Source of the DNA: Cylindrotheca closterium
Taxonomy: Eukaryota; Bacillariophyta; Bacillariophyceae; Bacillariales; Bacillariaceae
DNA length: 64,000 nucleotides
Assembly (NCBI GenBank): GCA_933822405.4
Contig: CAKOGP040002313.1
Span: 381,118 to 445,117, forward strand
Direction of reading: 5' to 3'
Under the pieces are notes generated by a model. It searched no databases, was not told where the DNA came from, and was given only the letters and a program-made list of their open reading frames with translations. The translations under genes and the position numbers were made by a program. Shown here in pieces: positions 42,115 to 52,338 of this stretch. Each line of letters opens with the position of its first letter. The first letter of the stretch is position 1.

Positions 42115-45100
42115 CTATGGAAACTGCTCGGCATACTTGGTAATGGTCTCTGCAATTTTGACAAAAAGTTCGCTGAATAGACATAGAGTACACAATAGAT
42201 TAGATTGACACACCTCCCAATATCAACAATTCGAATAGGCAACTTTGGCTTACCCTACTCCCGCTTTCATACCACTTTGAATCTGCCGGGCGATCAAGGG
42301 TGGGCCTAATGCAATTGCAAGTGTTAGTACAAGGATCATGCGGCATACGTTTTTTTCGAATTGCAAAGACGAAACGTACCATTGGGGAACTCGGGTTCGA
42401 CAGAACAAATAAGTCTGGAGCTACCGTTGCCATTGTTGATAACGATAATCTTGGTCCATGCAACAAAACTGGAACCATATGGCACTTCTGGCGTCAATGC
42501 TTTCTTTTTCAGACAGAAACAATAATCATTGTACGCTTCAATATATGCCGTTTCGTAGGCCATATTTGCTTTGACGAATGCTGATTTGGGCATCAAATAG
42601 CTACGATGGGGTAAATCGGTGTGAGTTTTGTTCCAAGCTTTCCGAGTGACCAATGATCTTCAACACGCACCTAAACTCCTTTTCAGCCCCAATGAAATCA
42701 CTTTCGGACACTTCCTTTGGAGGAGTTGGAAGTCCAATAGCGTCGTCATGTTTCGACCAAGTACCAAATGTAATGCTACAAGAAAAGGGTGGTGAGAATT
42801 TCTGTCTTGTCTTGCATTGTTGGATCAATCGAATGTTGCTTACTTCTCATACTTTGACTCTGTTCGAAAGACTGCTTCTTCCATAAAGGTTGAAGTGCTC
42901 GACATCAGTGCCCATCGAAGACGCTTGAATCCAACAGGAACGTCCAATTCGAGGCCAACATTTTCAAAGTTACTCGGAATCTCAAAACCAGCTGGCTTTG
43001 GAGGAGCTGCACCACTATCACCTTTTATTGCAGGTCCCAATAACGGCCCAAGGATGATACCCGCAGCACCAGAGTCGCCCTCTTGCAGTTTTTTCTTTTG
43101 CTCTCGTCCGTCGGCTCTCATCTCACGCAACGCAGAAAGCATGAACGCCGCCTGCGTCGAAGCTCCACGAATACCGATGTCCATCTGCATTCCTTTCTGT
43201 TCAACATAGTAGAAGATCTCTACAGGGGAAGGGTGAGAAGAACCGAAACAATCATGGAGTCAACATGTACCAAAGTCTACTTACCATCTGCGACGCTGGA
43301 TAGAAAGTACGTGCGGAATGTCTTCGGAAAGAGCTGATACAGGATAAAGCAAATAGGTGTGAATACTACCCAGTGTAGGTGATACATCCAAGCGAGAACC
43401 TGAGCCAGCACTTCGATCCTAGTCAATCGCGTCAATCGGACACAAGTTTCAACAATTCCAGCAGTTCTTGTTTTCTTTTTCTCCTTTGGATCCTCACTCT
43501 CTTGTTCTCTCTTCCATTTTGCGCGTCTCTCTGCGACGTCCCTATATGCGACTCTCACAAGTCTTCTCCAGTGCACATTGAGGATATTGACAGCCAGAAC
43601 AAAATATGGACCGACGCGATATTCGATTTCAGTTTCAATGACAACACCACGACGCTTGAGTCTAGGTGTCAAGAGCCTGACCTCGACAAAAGAAAGAAAT
43701 GAGGCCCAGTTGTGATACTTGCTCGAATAAGAATCGAGGGATTGCCACTTACCGATAGAGATCATTCGACAATTGAACAGCAATCTGTACAACAGAAACG
43801 ACAGGACGTCGTGAGAGAATACAGGGAGCGAAAACATAATCATCAATACATATACAGTGTACTCACCCGTCTTGGTGTGAAATCAGAAGCCAGAGCATAA
43901 CCGGCCAATTTCACAAGATTATCCTGTGCTGCAGCACGAAACTTTTGAAATCGTTTTCTCTGAATGTCAGTCTCTTCACCGTTCTTTTTTTGCTTCTCTT
44001 CCCATCGTTTCTTTGCAAGCCTCTCAAGTTCATGCCGAACCACCTTAATGGATTCCTTCACCATGACATTCACATACAGCGTGTTTCTTGTATGATCAAT
44101 TACAAGCTCTGTTGGGTCGTTTCCCTTTAGTTTTCTGGTGTAGTAGTCAAGTGTAGTGTTGCCACGTTTTGTTTTCCCTTCTTTCATCAATTGATACGCA
44201 TCAACAAACTTATTTTGCACAACACTGATTGCACTTGTACCTTCTCTACGAAATCGGTAGGTTCTATCTCGCTTGCGCTTGGTTTGTCGTTCGAAAAGTA
44301 GATCATAATACGCCTTATCTTTGGCCAGGCATTCAATCTCGAACTCAGCATCCTGTTCCGAATTGGTCAACAGCCCGAGCGACTCTGCTTTGCGACAAAC
44401 ATCTACCAGAGCTTCATCGGCAAGAAGCAGTGGGACAACATCATGTCCACCGATGTTTTCCAAGAAACGGTGATCTTCCGCCTCGCGGATGGGGGTCATT
44501 GCTCGTGGGACACCAATTCCGGCCGCCACCTTGTATTCGTCATCTTCCAACTCTTCATCGATGAAGCTGCCGTTTGAATAGCGACGTTGAGCCACTCCTT
44601 TATTTCGCTTGAGCGCAGGAGTAAATGGTTGGACGCTAGTAGCCCTCTTGTGAGGTCGTATAGGAGATGAGAGGCGTAAGACATCAGGGCCTCGCTGTTG
44701 TTTTCTCTGATTCCTGTCCTCCTTGGGTGAACGTTTCCTTGCTCCTGAATTTTTCATTTCATTCAGAGAAGACATACCATTGCTTCCAAAGAAATTCGGT
44801 GATACGTTGTTCCCCTCACCAGTCCAACCCAAATCAGTAAGAACTTCTTTAATATGATAGTCCTCATGCTTTTCGGCAGCATTGTATGATGAAAACATCT
44901 TGGAACATACTCCGCACATCCAGGCTTCTTCTGGCTTTTCCAATTCCTCCTTCTCCCTCTTCTTTTTTCGACGACGAAACCACTTCAATGAGGATTTGGT
45001 CGTGCTTCCTGACAACACTGTGGTCCCCGTTCTATCTGGAGTCTGTTCAGGATCCTCCAAAAAGAGTTGACGCCTTGAACTTAGAAATTCTAATCGTTCC

Positions 45101-45387
45101 GACTCATTCACCGCTACAGACCCGAGTCTCACACCACGATCAATCGCTTTCTCGTGAGAGTTATTAGTTGAATCCAAGTTGACCAAAAAAGACCCAATTG
45201 AATCATCCTCCATCGCCGAGCCACTGTGATCAGAAGTTGCTAGAGCATTTTCATATGCCCTGTTGATTGCGTCATGTACCGCTTTCCGTGCATCCTCTTT
45301 GGCAAAATCTCTGCTATTTCTCTTTGTGAGTGATATTGCGAAGTGCGCATGTCTGCTGTGGTTTAGTTCCTCTTCTTGCTGTTCCAT
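42115..45387 (-). CDS. C2H2 zinc finger plus VASt-domain protein, eight exons
   Basis: Exons 43867-45387, 43753-43784, 43285-43676, 42844-43219, 42671-42775, 42380-42600, 42254-42305 and 42115-42172 join in frame to 918 residues; every junction is GT-AG. The first exon encodes an acidic/charged region and one C2H2 finger (CGVCSKMF-x-AEKHEDYH). Middle exons give a hydrophobic stretch (VLAWMYHLHWVVFTPICFILY). Exons 5-8 read FGTWSKHDDAIGLPTPP, AYNDYCFCLKKKALTPEVPYG-SSFVAWTKIIV and end AETITKYAEQFP, matching the VASt fold of GRAMD1/Lam sterol-transfer proteins and plant VAD1. A lipid-binding membrane-contact role is inferred. The zinc-finger/VASt combination is unfamiliar to me. Confidence 0.72.
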
Positions 45388-45770
45388 TTGGATGAGTGTT
45401 TGTTGTGTTGGGTATGTGAGCGTTGTGTCAAAACGAAAATTTTGAGATGAGAAGTTCGTTTTACCAACTCGGGATTCAAATCAGGACTCGTTTGAAATTT
45501 TCGACCACTAACTGACTTTGGATGAACACTCCACCACTCCACTCTGGTACAGATTGTAAGCGAGCAGGAGAGATAGTAACACATGTATACACCTAGATAC
45601 CAAATATATTTTAAGAAGACTCAGTTGCTGGTGTTTCAATGTTATACGATGAGGAATATTTCAAAAAATATATACTGTTGCTTTCCTGCTTGAGCCTGCG
45701 GATCAAAGATGCCAGAGACAAAAGAGCAGCCCTAACGATGATTCAGAGAAATTGTATTTCTTCCCGCAGT
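45388..45770. other. Intergenic region (383 bp)
   Basis: Promoter of the VASt gene and 3' region of the C1D gene, both on the minus strand. Nothing recognisable. Confidence 0.4.
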
Positions 45771-46298
45771 TTATCTCTTTTTCCTTGACTTGGGGCTCTT
45801 GCTGCGACCACGTTCATTGAAGTCTGAACTCTTTCTCTTCTTGTCCTTCTTCGTCTTTACTTCTTCGGCCTTCTTTTTCTCGGCTATTGACGAGTCGACA
45901 TTTGATGATGGAGCTGTACTTTTGCCCTTTTCAGACTCTGAATCAGGTTTCGTTTGTTCTGTTGTTTTCTGTGCCGTCGAATCGTCTGTTTTCTTGACCT
46001 TCTCGGTCGTCTTCTTTTTTACTTCAGCTAGGATTCGTTTCATGTTATTCAGTTCAGCTCGAAGTGGATCATCTGCCTTGCGACCTCGATCTTTTCCCTG
46101 CAACCTTGCCGCCATGTACTTCAACATTCCTATTGACAAGGCGACTGTTGCATGAGCTTGGGCAGAGTATACACCAAAGTCATGGTCATTCACTTTGTCA
46201 ACAACCGGCTGGAGACGTTCCTTGATAGTGTTTATTGCGGTTTTTGCTTTTTCCAAGCTATTTGTGTGGTCAGTGGTTTTGTGTTGAGATTTTGACAT
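45771..46298 (-). CDS. C1D: C1D/Rrp47-like exosome cofactor
   Basis: Intronless, 175 residues from the ATG giving MSKSQHKTTDHTN. The helical N-terminal half (RLQPVVDKV, AQAHATVALSIGMLKYMAARLQGKD, LRAELNNMKRILAEVKK) matches the Sas10/Utp3/C1D domain; C1D/Rrp47 is a nuclear exosome partner of Rrp6 in rRNA and snoRNA processing. The C-terminal half is a Lys/Ser/Glu tail ending in a basic RGRSKSPKSRKKR, a typical RNA-binding and nuclear-targeting end. A 43-residue in-frame extension upstream was rejected for lack of family match. Confidence 0.82.
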   Translation of the reverse strand: MSKSQHKTTDHTNSLEKAKTAINTIKERLQPVVDKVNDHDFGVYSAQAHATVALSIGMLKYMAARLQGKDRGRKADDPLRAELNNMKRILAEVKKKTTEKVKKTDDSTAQKTTEQTKPDSESEKGKSTAPSSNVDSSIAEKKKAEEVKTKKDKKRKSSDFNERGRSKSPKSRKKR

Positions 46299-46436
46299 GT
46301 TGGGGTAGAAATAAGAAAATGAAGCTACCGGTATGTGAGAGGTGATCATTATTGATGGACGAGAAAAAGTTTGAGAAATGTTATACAATAGTGCTATATG
46401 CCAAATTTGAGCAAAATTACACATCATTTATTTGTC

Positions 46437-46509
46437 GACCTGGTGGTCTAGGGGTGATGACGTCCCGCTTACACCGGGAAGATCGGGGGTTCGATTCCCC
46501 CCCGGGTTA
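46437..46509 (+). tRNA. tRNA-Val (anticodon UAC)
   Basis: A cloverleaf of 73 nt can be drawn: acceptor GACCTGG pairs with CCGGGTT (two G-U pairs), D stem GTC/GAC, anticodon stem TCCCG/CGGGA with loop CTTACAC (anticodon TAC), and T stem GGGGG/CCCCC around TTCGATT. The discriminator is A and there is no intron. TTTTT from 46512 should terminate RNA polymerase III. An identical copy lies on the other strand 1.9 kb away. Confidence 0.9.
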
Positions 46510-46511
46510 TC

Positions 46512-46516
46512 TTTTT
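46512..46516 (+). terminator. RNA polymerase III terminator of tRNA-Val
   Basis: Five T residues begin three bases after the tRNA discriminator base, the usual Pol III stop signal. Confidence 0.7.
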
Positions 46517-46653
46517 CTATTTGATGTTCGATCATATTAGTCGATTTCACTTTTCGTCGGAGGCAAATCTATCGGTCAACAACAAAATCACACTTTCACT
46601 TCAGTCAGTGGCAGACGCAGCAAGAGCCTCATTTTCCACCAACTGAAAATAGA

Positions 46654-46881
46654 ATGAGCGATCCCCAACCTTCTCAAAAACAGGGCAAAGCTCCTCAGCA
46701 GATCCTCCAAGACAATAAAAATGATTCACACAGTGACGATGATCCTCTGTTGCAAAAGAGTTCCGAAATGCTCGATGAGCTTTCCGCCATTCAAATTCGA
46801 CTTGAAGACGCATGCATCGACAGCACAATACTCCTCGATTCGCTGCATATGATTTGCCCCCTGGAATCCAGCAATAATTGA
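46654..46881 (+). CDS. Small protein of unknown function
   Basis: A 75-residue frame with a clear ATG, starting MSDPQPSQKQGK and ending ICPLESSNN. The second half is amphipathic helix (SSEMLDELSAIQIRLEDACID). It lies alone between the tRNA and the convergent TraB gene. The helical character suggests a small complex subunit, but no family is recognised and expression evidence would be needed to call it with confidence. Confidence 0.4.
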   Translation: MSDPQPSQKQGKAPQQILQDNKNDSHSDDDPLLQKSSEMLDELSAIQIRLEDACIDSTILLDSLHMICPLESSNN

Positions 46882-46990
46882 CCAGGACTTGTTTACAATC
46901 TTCCAAACCCAACTCGATTGTTACAAAGAACTAAACTATCAAAGGTAGAAATGACAATTTGAAGGAAAATCTGTATCTAATAATCACCAA

Positions 46991-48085
46991 TCATATCGTG
47001 TCTTGTAACATCTTCTTCGCTACCCCGTTCACATGCAGAAAGCCAAGAACAGCCACAACTCGTCCACCTTTGCCAGCTCGCTTACAGGAAGCTTTGATTC
47101 CGTTGGTGAGCACCTGATCGCGTTCGAAGAGGATTACTTTTACTGCTGGAAGGAAAAATCCAAGATAAGTCGACATGAATAGTGCTGCGCTCGCAGAATA
47201 ATGTAACATTTGCTCTGCGATGGAAGGATCGCTCAACATTATGCTTTCGTCCGAAGCATACGAGGATCCCGCCGATAGCGATACAGCCATCAGGAGGAGT
47301 GGCGCGGCTGCAAATCTTAGGAAGTCCTTCACAGCTGCAGAATTGCGAAAAAGAAATTTTCCAAGTTCTACTCGAGGGAGGCTTTCATCGCCAACGATAG
47401 CCTGTTTCAATGATTGCGAATTCAAGGTCCAATTCTCCACTACTCTAGTCACATTCTTCGACAAATTGTTCATCTCCCAGCTAACTTGTGGGAGGCTTCC
47501 AATACGGCGAAGGGTCTCGTCTACTACTTGATCTGCCAAAACTATATCGCACTCATGCAAGATGGACTTGTCAAGGGCAGTCCTAAACTCAATGCCTGGT
47601 TCAAAACCACTGAGCGATGATTGAAAGTCACTGAATCCAACCAAGACAGCCGTAACCAAACCTGTTGCCAATCCTTTTGTCTTTATCGCATTTGATACGA
47701 GGTTCAGATATCCTCCGAGTCCAGAGGACTGAAGTTTCACATCTTGTTCGGCGGCCCGCTGCAAATCTTTGAATCGTGCTGCACAAAGCTCAAGTATTAC
47801 AATGTCTGTCTCTGGAGTCACAGCCTGTGATACATCCTCTGCTGAAGAAGCCGTTCCATGAAAACATCCTACCAGAACTACTTCGCAACCTGTCTCGGGA
47901 TCAGTGAATTCAACAGTTGGACCGATCGTTTCGGTGTTCAACGATGAAAATGATTGTTTCAACACGATCGTTGATTGTGCCAACGATCTCGCTTCTTTGA
48001 GAGGTGAAGGTGATAGGAATCCATGACACCTTGAAATCATTAGCATTGTGATGCTTAAACATGGTAACAGGATACTCCTCCACAT
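46991..48085 (-). CDS. TraB/PrgY-family protein, probably plastid-targeted
   Basis: Intronless, 364 residues. The signal peptide (LLPCLSITMLMISRCHG) is followed by FLSPSP, an ASAFAP-like cleavage context. The domain opens with VEFTDPETGCEVVLVGCFHGTASSA and has TDIVILELCAARF, the TraB hallmarks (G-x-x-H and E-x-x-x-R). EFRTALDKSILHECDIVLADQ continues the family pattern. Two hydrophobic segments follow (AAAPLLLMAVSLSAGSSYA; YSASAALFMSTYLGFFLP), then GGRVVAVLGFLHVNGVAK. TraB proteins are membrane proteins with a suspected metal-dependent hydrolase fold; the precise reaction is unknown. Confidence 0.78.
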   Translation of the reverse strand: MWRSILLPCLSITMLMISRCHGFLSPSPLKEARSLAQSTIVLKQSFSSLNTETIGPTVEFTDPETGCEVVLVGCFHGTASSAEDVSQAVTPETDIVILELCAARFKDLQRAAEQDVKLQSSGLGGYLNLVSNAIKTKGLATGLVTAVLVGFSDFQSSLSGFEPGIEFRTALDKSILHECDIVLADQVVDETLRRIGSLPQVSWEMNNLSKNVTRVVENWTLNSQSLKQAIVGDESLPRVELGKFLFRNSAAVKDFLRFAAAPLLLMAVSLSAGSSYASDESIMLSDPSIAEQMLHYSASAALFMSTYLGFFLPAVKVILFERDQVLTNGIKASCKRAGKGGRVVAVLGFLHVNGVAKKMLQDTI

Positions 48086-48400
48086 GTTTTTTGACGTGAC
48101 AATCTTTGGCGCATTGAAAATGTGACTTTCGATGTTGAAGAATACAGGTGAGAAAAAGAATAGAACTCCGGGTTCTCCGAATTCTTAACAGATGGTTTGA
48201 GGTCTATTCATGTACCTTGTAGTTTCAACTTTTGCACCATCAGCTTTTCATCTGATACTGTGGAAATGGGAGAAATAGCAAGAATGCAACCATGGCACTA
48301 TGAAGCAATCGAATCCGTCAAAATAAAATATCGAATAAACAAAGGCAACAACATTACATCAAAACTTCACACAGCCCACACATCCAACAAAACAAAAGTG
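48086..48400. other. Intergenic region (315 bp)
   Basis: Promoter of the TraB gene and the 3' flank of the second tRNA-Val gene, with short A/T runs serving as Pol III stop on the minus strand. No gene recognised. Confidence 0.45.
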
Positions 48401-48473
48401 TAACCCGGGGGGGAATCGAACCCCCGATCTTCCCGGTGTAAGCGGGACGTCATCACCCCTAGACCACCAGGTC
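48401..48473 (-). tRNA. tRNA-Val (anticodon UAC), inverted identical copy
   Basis: The reverse complement is base-for-base the same as the tRNA at 46437-46509 across all 73 positions, including the seven-C run at the T-stem/acceptor junction. The eight bases before it (TTGTCGAC on the minus strand) are also shared, while the 3' flank differs. Its own T-run (TTTTG) follows on the minus strand. Both genes are intronless with anticodon TAC. Confidence 0.9.
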
Positions 48474-48580
48474 GACAATGGTGCCACACCTGCGCTAATT
48501 TTGAGATAAAGACCAATGAACAATATTTTCTTCAACAAGCTTGATGTGGGATCTACAAAGTCTCGGGAATTCAGGACAAG

Positions 48581-50911
48581 CTATTTATTGTCATGCACTA
48601 CTTTCATGCCAATATAGTTCAATCCTAGTAACTTCATGATACTCGCTGTCCCTTTTCTGGCGTTTCCTCCTTGTATGTTCGCTTCAGAAGCAGCCAAGAT
48701 TTCTGCGGGCCAAAAGCATACCTTCTGGAATTGATTGCTCTCACACGCCATTTCTAGTGGTGTCATATTCTTATTTGTCTTTGCCCCGACGTCTACACCT
48801 CGATCCAGTAACATCTCAAAAAATTTCCAATCAGCATCATAAATGTTGTCAACATCATCAATGCCCCATTGTCTAAATCTGCCGCAGGGATCCTCTTGAC
48901 ATGATAGGTGCAGTGACGTACATCCATCATTGTCCTTTGCATCAAGTTCGGCGCCTCGGTTTAACAAGAGCTGAGCAACGTTCTATTGGAGACGCCAGCT
49001 TGAAAGATGCAACGGAGCTTTTGCCGTCCTCATTCTTGGTGTTCACTTTAGCACCATGGTCCAACAGGAGCTTTAAAATTTTAAACACATTGGGTTGCTG
49101 AATCGTGACAGGATCCCTGCCACATGTTTTGTGCAATGGTGTGCATCCTTTGCAATCCCTGGCATCCACATCGGAACCAAAATCCACCAAGAGCCGAGCA
49201 AGCTTGATTTACATGCTTCGTGCAGAAGAGTCGACTCGCCACTGCCTTTGACATTCACCCAAGCGCCGCGATCCAGCAGCAATTGAGCAATATCTAAACT
49301 ACCTTTCCTACATGCCATGTATAGTGGCGTTCTACCACCCATAGTATTTGCATCCATGTATACCCCTCGATCCAATAGCAACCGAACAACCTCTACACGA
49401 CTGCTCCTGTTGCATGCGAAGTGTAGGGCAGTATATTTCATCCCCGCTGGTGCTCTAGCGTCGGCACCTCGACCTAGGAGCAGTCGAGTGATCTCCAAAT
49501 TACCAATATCACAAGCGAAGTGAAGTTGTGTTTGGCCACCATCTATCTTTGATTCCATATTGGCACCTCGATCCAAAAGCAGCTGAACAAGCTCCAAACT
49601 ATCCCCCCCTTCATGTCTACCACATGCAGAATGCAAGGCAGTCGATTGCCTTAAACTTAGCGATTATAAATCAGCACCCCGAACTAGGAGCAGCCGACTT
49701 ATCTCCGAGCTACCCTCCCACAAGCGATGTGCAGTTGTGTTACGCCATCTTCTGTCTTTGCTTCTATATTCGCACCCCGATCCAAAAGCAGCTGAGCGAG
49801 TCCCAAATCATTTTGCCCCTTATCCATGCATACAGAAAGTAGGGTAGACAAGTTGCATTCATTTGGCACTTCTATAACAGCCCCGCGATCTATGAACAGT
49901 CGACAAATATCCGACGAGCCTTGGTCACATGCAATTTGCAAGGGTGAACCGTCACTTTCACTCCGTGCTTCCAGATTGGCAAGTTGGTCCACCAGCAGGC
50001 GAACAATCTCCAACACACCCTGTTCACATGCGGAATGCAATAGAGTTCTCGGTGAATCCTCGACTTCTTCGTAACAAGCTCCTCGATCAAACAGCAGCTT
50101 TGCAGTCTCAAAATGGCTAGAGGTACATGCCAAAATAAGGGGTGTACGATCCTCGTCATCAACTGATTCTATATATGCACCCGAGTCCAGGAACATTTGG
50201 GCTCTTTTCAAATTACCTTGCTGACGTGTATGATGCAATGGTGTGTATCCACAGAAATCCTTTGTGCCCACATCGGCTCCTCGATCCAACAGCAGCTGGA
50301 CAACGTCGATCCGACTTCGCTCGCATGCTAAATGCAATGGTCTTTTCCTTTTGAACGTGTGATCCACGCAGTTAACATCGGCCCCTCCATCCAGTAGCAA
50401 CTTAATTCATCTCCAAACGTCCCTTGTCGCATGCCATATGCAGCGGTGCTCTTCCCTCATTTCCTGATTCTTTGCCTCTACCATTATTGCGTTCACATCG
50501 GCGCCTCGATCCAATAATAGGGCTACCATATCGATGTGCCCCTCATCACAAGCATAATGCAATGGTGTTGCAACCTTATCTGACCTCACGTCCACATCGG
50601 TTCCACGGTCCAAAAAGAGTCGAGCCATCTCCAAATGATTAAGCTGACAAACCAAGTGCAGTGGGGCAAAAAAAATATTTCGTACTTGTTAACAGATGGT
50701 TCCAAGTCAGCACCTCGATCCAAAAGTAGCCGAGCTATTTCCAAGTTTCCATCAGATGCAAAATGCAATGGTGTGAAGCCTACCGGTAGAATGGAATGGA
50801 TTGTGTGTGTGCATGAACACCTTTGCATTTATGGATTCCCCCGCTCCGTTGTCGAATAACTCTTGTACACGCTCGAAATCACCGCTATGAGCAGCCAGGT
50901 GAAGTTCCATG
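48581..50911 (-). pseudogene. Degenerate ankyrin-repeat gene
   Basis: Read on the minus strand, ankyrin units (TPLHxAC...RLLLDRGAD) run almost without gap for 2.3 kb, in changing frames. It opens with MELHLAAHSGDFERVQELF at 50911. Frame changes occur near 50675 (a run of eight T), about 50468, 50404, 49700, 49215 and 49010, and in-frame stops are at 49664-49666 and 48983-48985. The junction near 50830-50785 looks like a GT-AG intron but leaves the frame off by one. Roughly 15-18 repeats can be counted. Neighbouring genes are intact, so decay is more likely than poor sequence. The longest surviving frame is 49699-50400. Confidence 0.8.
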
Positions 50912-51201
50912 ATGAAAGGTTCAGCTTCTTGTTCTTCGTACGGTACCTGGTACAGTACGATGATATCTTGAAGAATCAAAAATCAAAATCAGAGGGAAAA
51001 ATGACCAAGTTCAACTTACGGATGGTAGCACGGACTACGTCTGACGATCTTTTTGCAGTACCTGTAGCTGTACCCACAGCAGCCTTGTCGATACAGTGAA
51101 GTAGGAACTTTGAAGTACATGGCTGTGAGTTAGTCTACCAGTTCATTTGGATGAAAAAGTACTCCGGGAGGGGACATCTACCAATGTGTCAACCAATAAA
51201 T

Positions 51202-52122
51202 CTAGATCTTCTCCCAACAGTTTAGATTCGTGCTTCGACCCTCATCCCAGCCCTTTTTTTCATACTTGCTAACAACCGGAAGCCAGTCCATTCTACCTGG
51301 ACATGGATTCACCTCGAGAAAGATAGGTGAATCTTCATTCACTTCGTTGAGTATTAGATGAGCCCATTGGTTGAAGCCATCGTGGTCGGTAGCCAAAAAG
51401 AAATGTCCAGAGTCTTTCAACACACGATAGATTTCACAAATAGTATGCTTTTGGATGACACGCCACTGCCGTTGGCATTCTTTCGGGAAAGGATCTGGGA
51501 AAGTTATCAGGACAGCTGATAGCGAAGATGAGGGAATGTATGGCAGTAGTTTCACACCATCGCCTGGGTGCAGTCGAAGGTTACGATATGGATCGTCGTG
51601 TTTCTCTGTACCATCCGACCCCTCCTCGTTCGGATTATTGCTTGTGGTTGAATCCTTTGAAAATACGGTATAATCAATCCAAAAGCGATTGATCTCTTTC
51701 CCTTCTTGCATTCGTCGACATGCTGTGCCAGTCCCTGACTTGTGAATCTCTGCCCCAACAAACACCACGTTTTCATGACGTTTCCGATGTGCTAATGCTA
51801 GCAAATTCTCTCCTTGCCCAAAACCAATCTCGAGCCATATATCAGGGTTTTCAGGAAATATTTGACTCCAGTCTAGAAATGTTCCATACGGTACAGAAGG
51901 GAGACGGTGGTTCGCCAATATTGTTTCCATTGCTCGCTTTTGTCCTTTCGTTGCATTTCCAGCTACACTCTTCCACCATCGTGGTTTCTTTGAGTTGTAG
52001 ACCAAGTCCGTAGAATGCGATGGTTTGTCAGCTTGGTCAGCCGTCTCTGTCCCGATCTTTTCGCTTTCATCGGACATTGCAGGAGGGAAATTACTGCCTG
52101 AAGGGCATTCTATTTCAGTCAT
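51202..52122 (-). CDS. trmB: tRNA (guanine-N7)-methyltransferase, TrmB type
   Basis: Intronless, 306 residues. After a hydrophilic, non-conserved leader the class I methyltransferase fold shows PDIWLEIGFGQGENLLALAH (SAM site), VFVGAEIHKSGTGTA, and the family signature VLITFPDPFPK followed by FFLATDHDGFNQWA. TrmB/METTL1 forms m7G46 in the variable loop of tRNAs. The canonical basic run after PDPFPK is replaced by ECQRQWR, a mild deviation. No obvious targeting peptide. A 30-residue Ser/Asn/Glu insert precedes LRLHPGDGVKLL. Confidence 0.85.
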   Translation of the reverse strand: MTEIECPSGSNFPPAMSDESEKIGTETADQADKPSHSTDLVYNSKKPRWWKSVAGNATKGQKRAMETILANHRLPSVPYGTFLDWSQIFPENPDIWLEIGFGQGENLLALAHRKRHENVVFVGAEIHKSGTGTACRRMQEGKEINRFWIDYTVFSKDSTTSNNPNEEGSDGTEKHDDPYRNLRLHPGDGVKLLPYIPSSSLSAVLITFPDPFPKECQRQWRVIQKHTICEIYRVLKDSGHFFLATDHDGFNQWAHLILNEVNEDSPIFLEVNPCPGRMDWLPVVSKYEKKGWDEGRSTNLNCWEKI

Positions 52123-52338
52123 GGAAGCATTGCTATGTTTCTGTCACCATCACCATTCAAACATCATCAGCCGTACATCGGGAAGACGCGGTATTTTTGT
52201 CACATTTGATAGCGCGCGATCGCGTTCTTTCGCGAGCCGGACGTGTTGAACCGTGTATTCACACGAAACAACTCGTGTATCCCAAATTTTCGGAACGAGG
52301 TTTCAAAGCAACCGCCGCTGACCGCTATAGATACGACA

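Noticed and set aside
46440..46510. Short open frame across the first tRNA
   Set aside because: The sequence folds as a complete tRNA-Val with terminator; translation is not expected.
48401..48473. Possible CRISPR or satellite unit because of the repeated 73-mer
   Set aside because: Only two copies exist and each folds as a tRNA.
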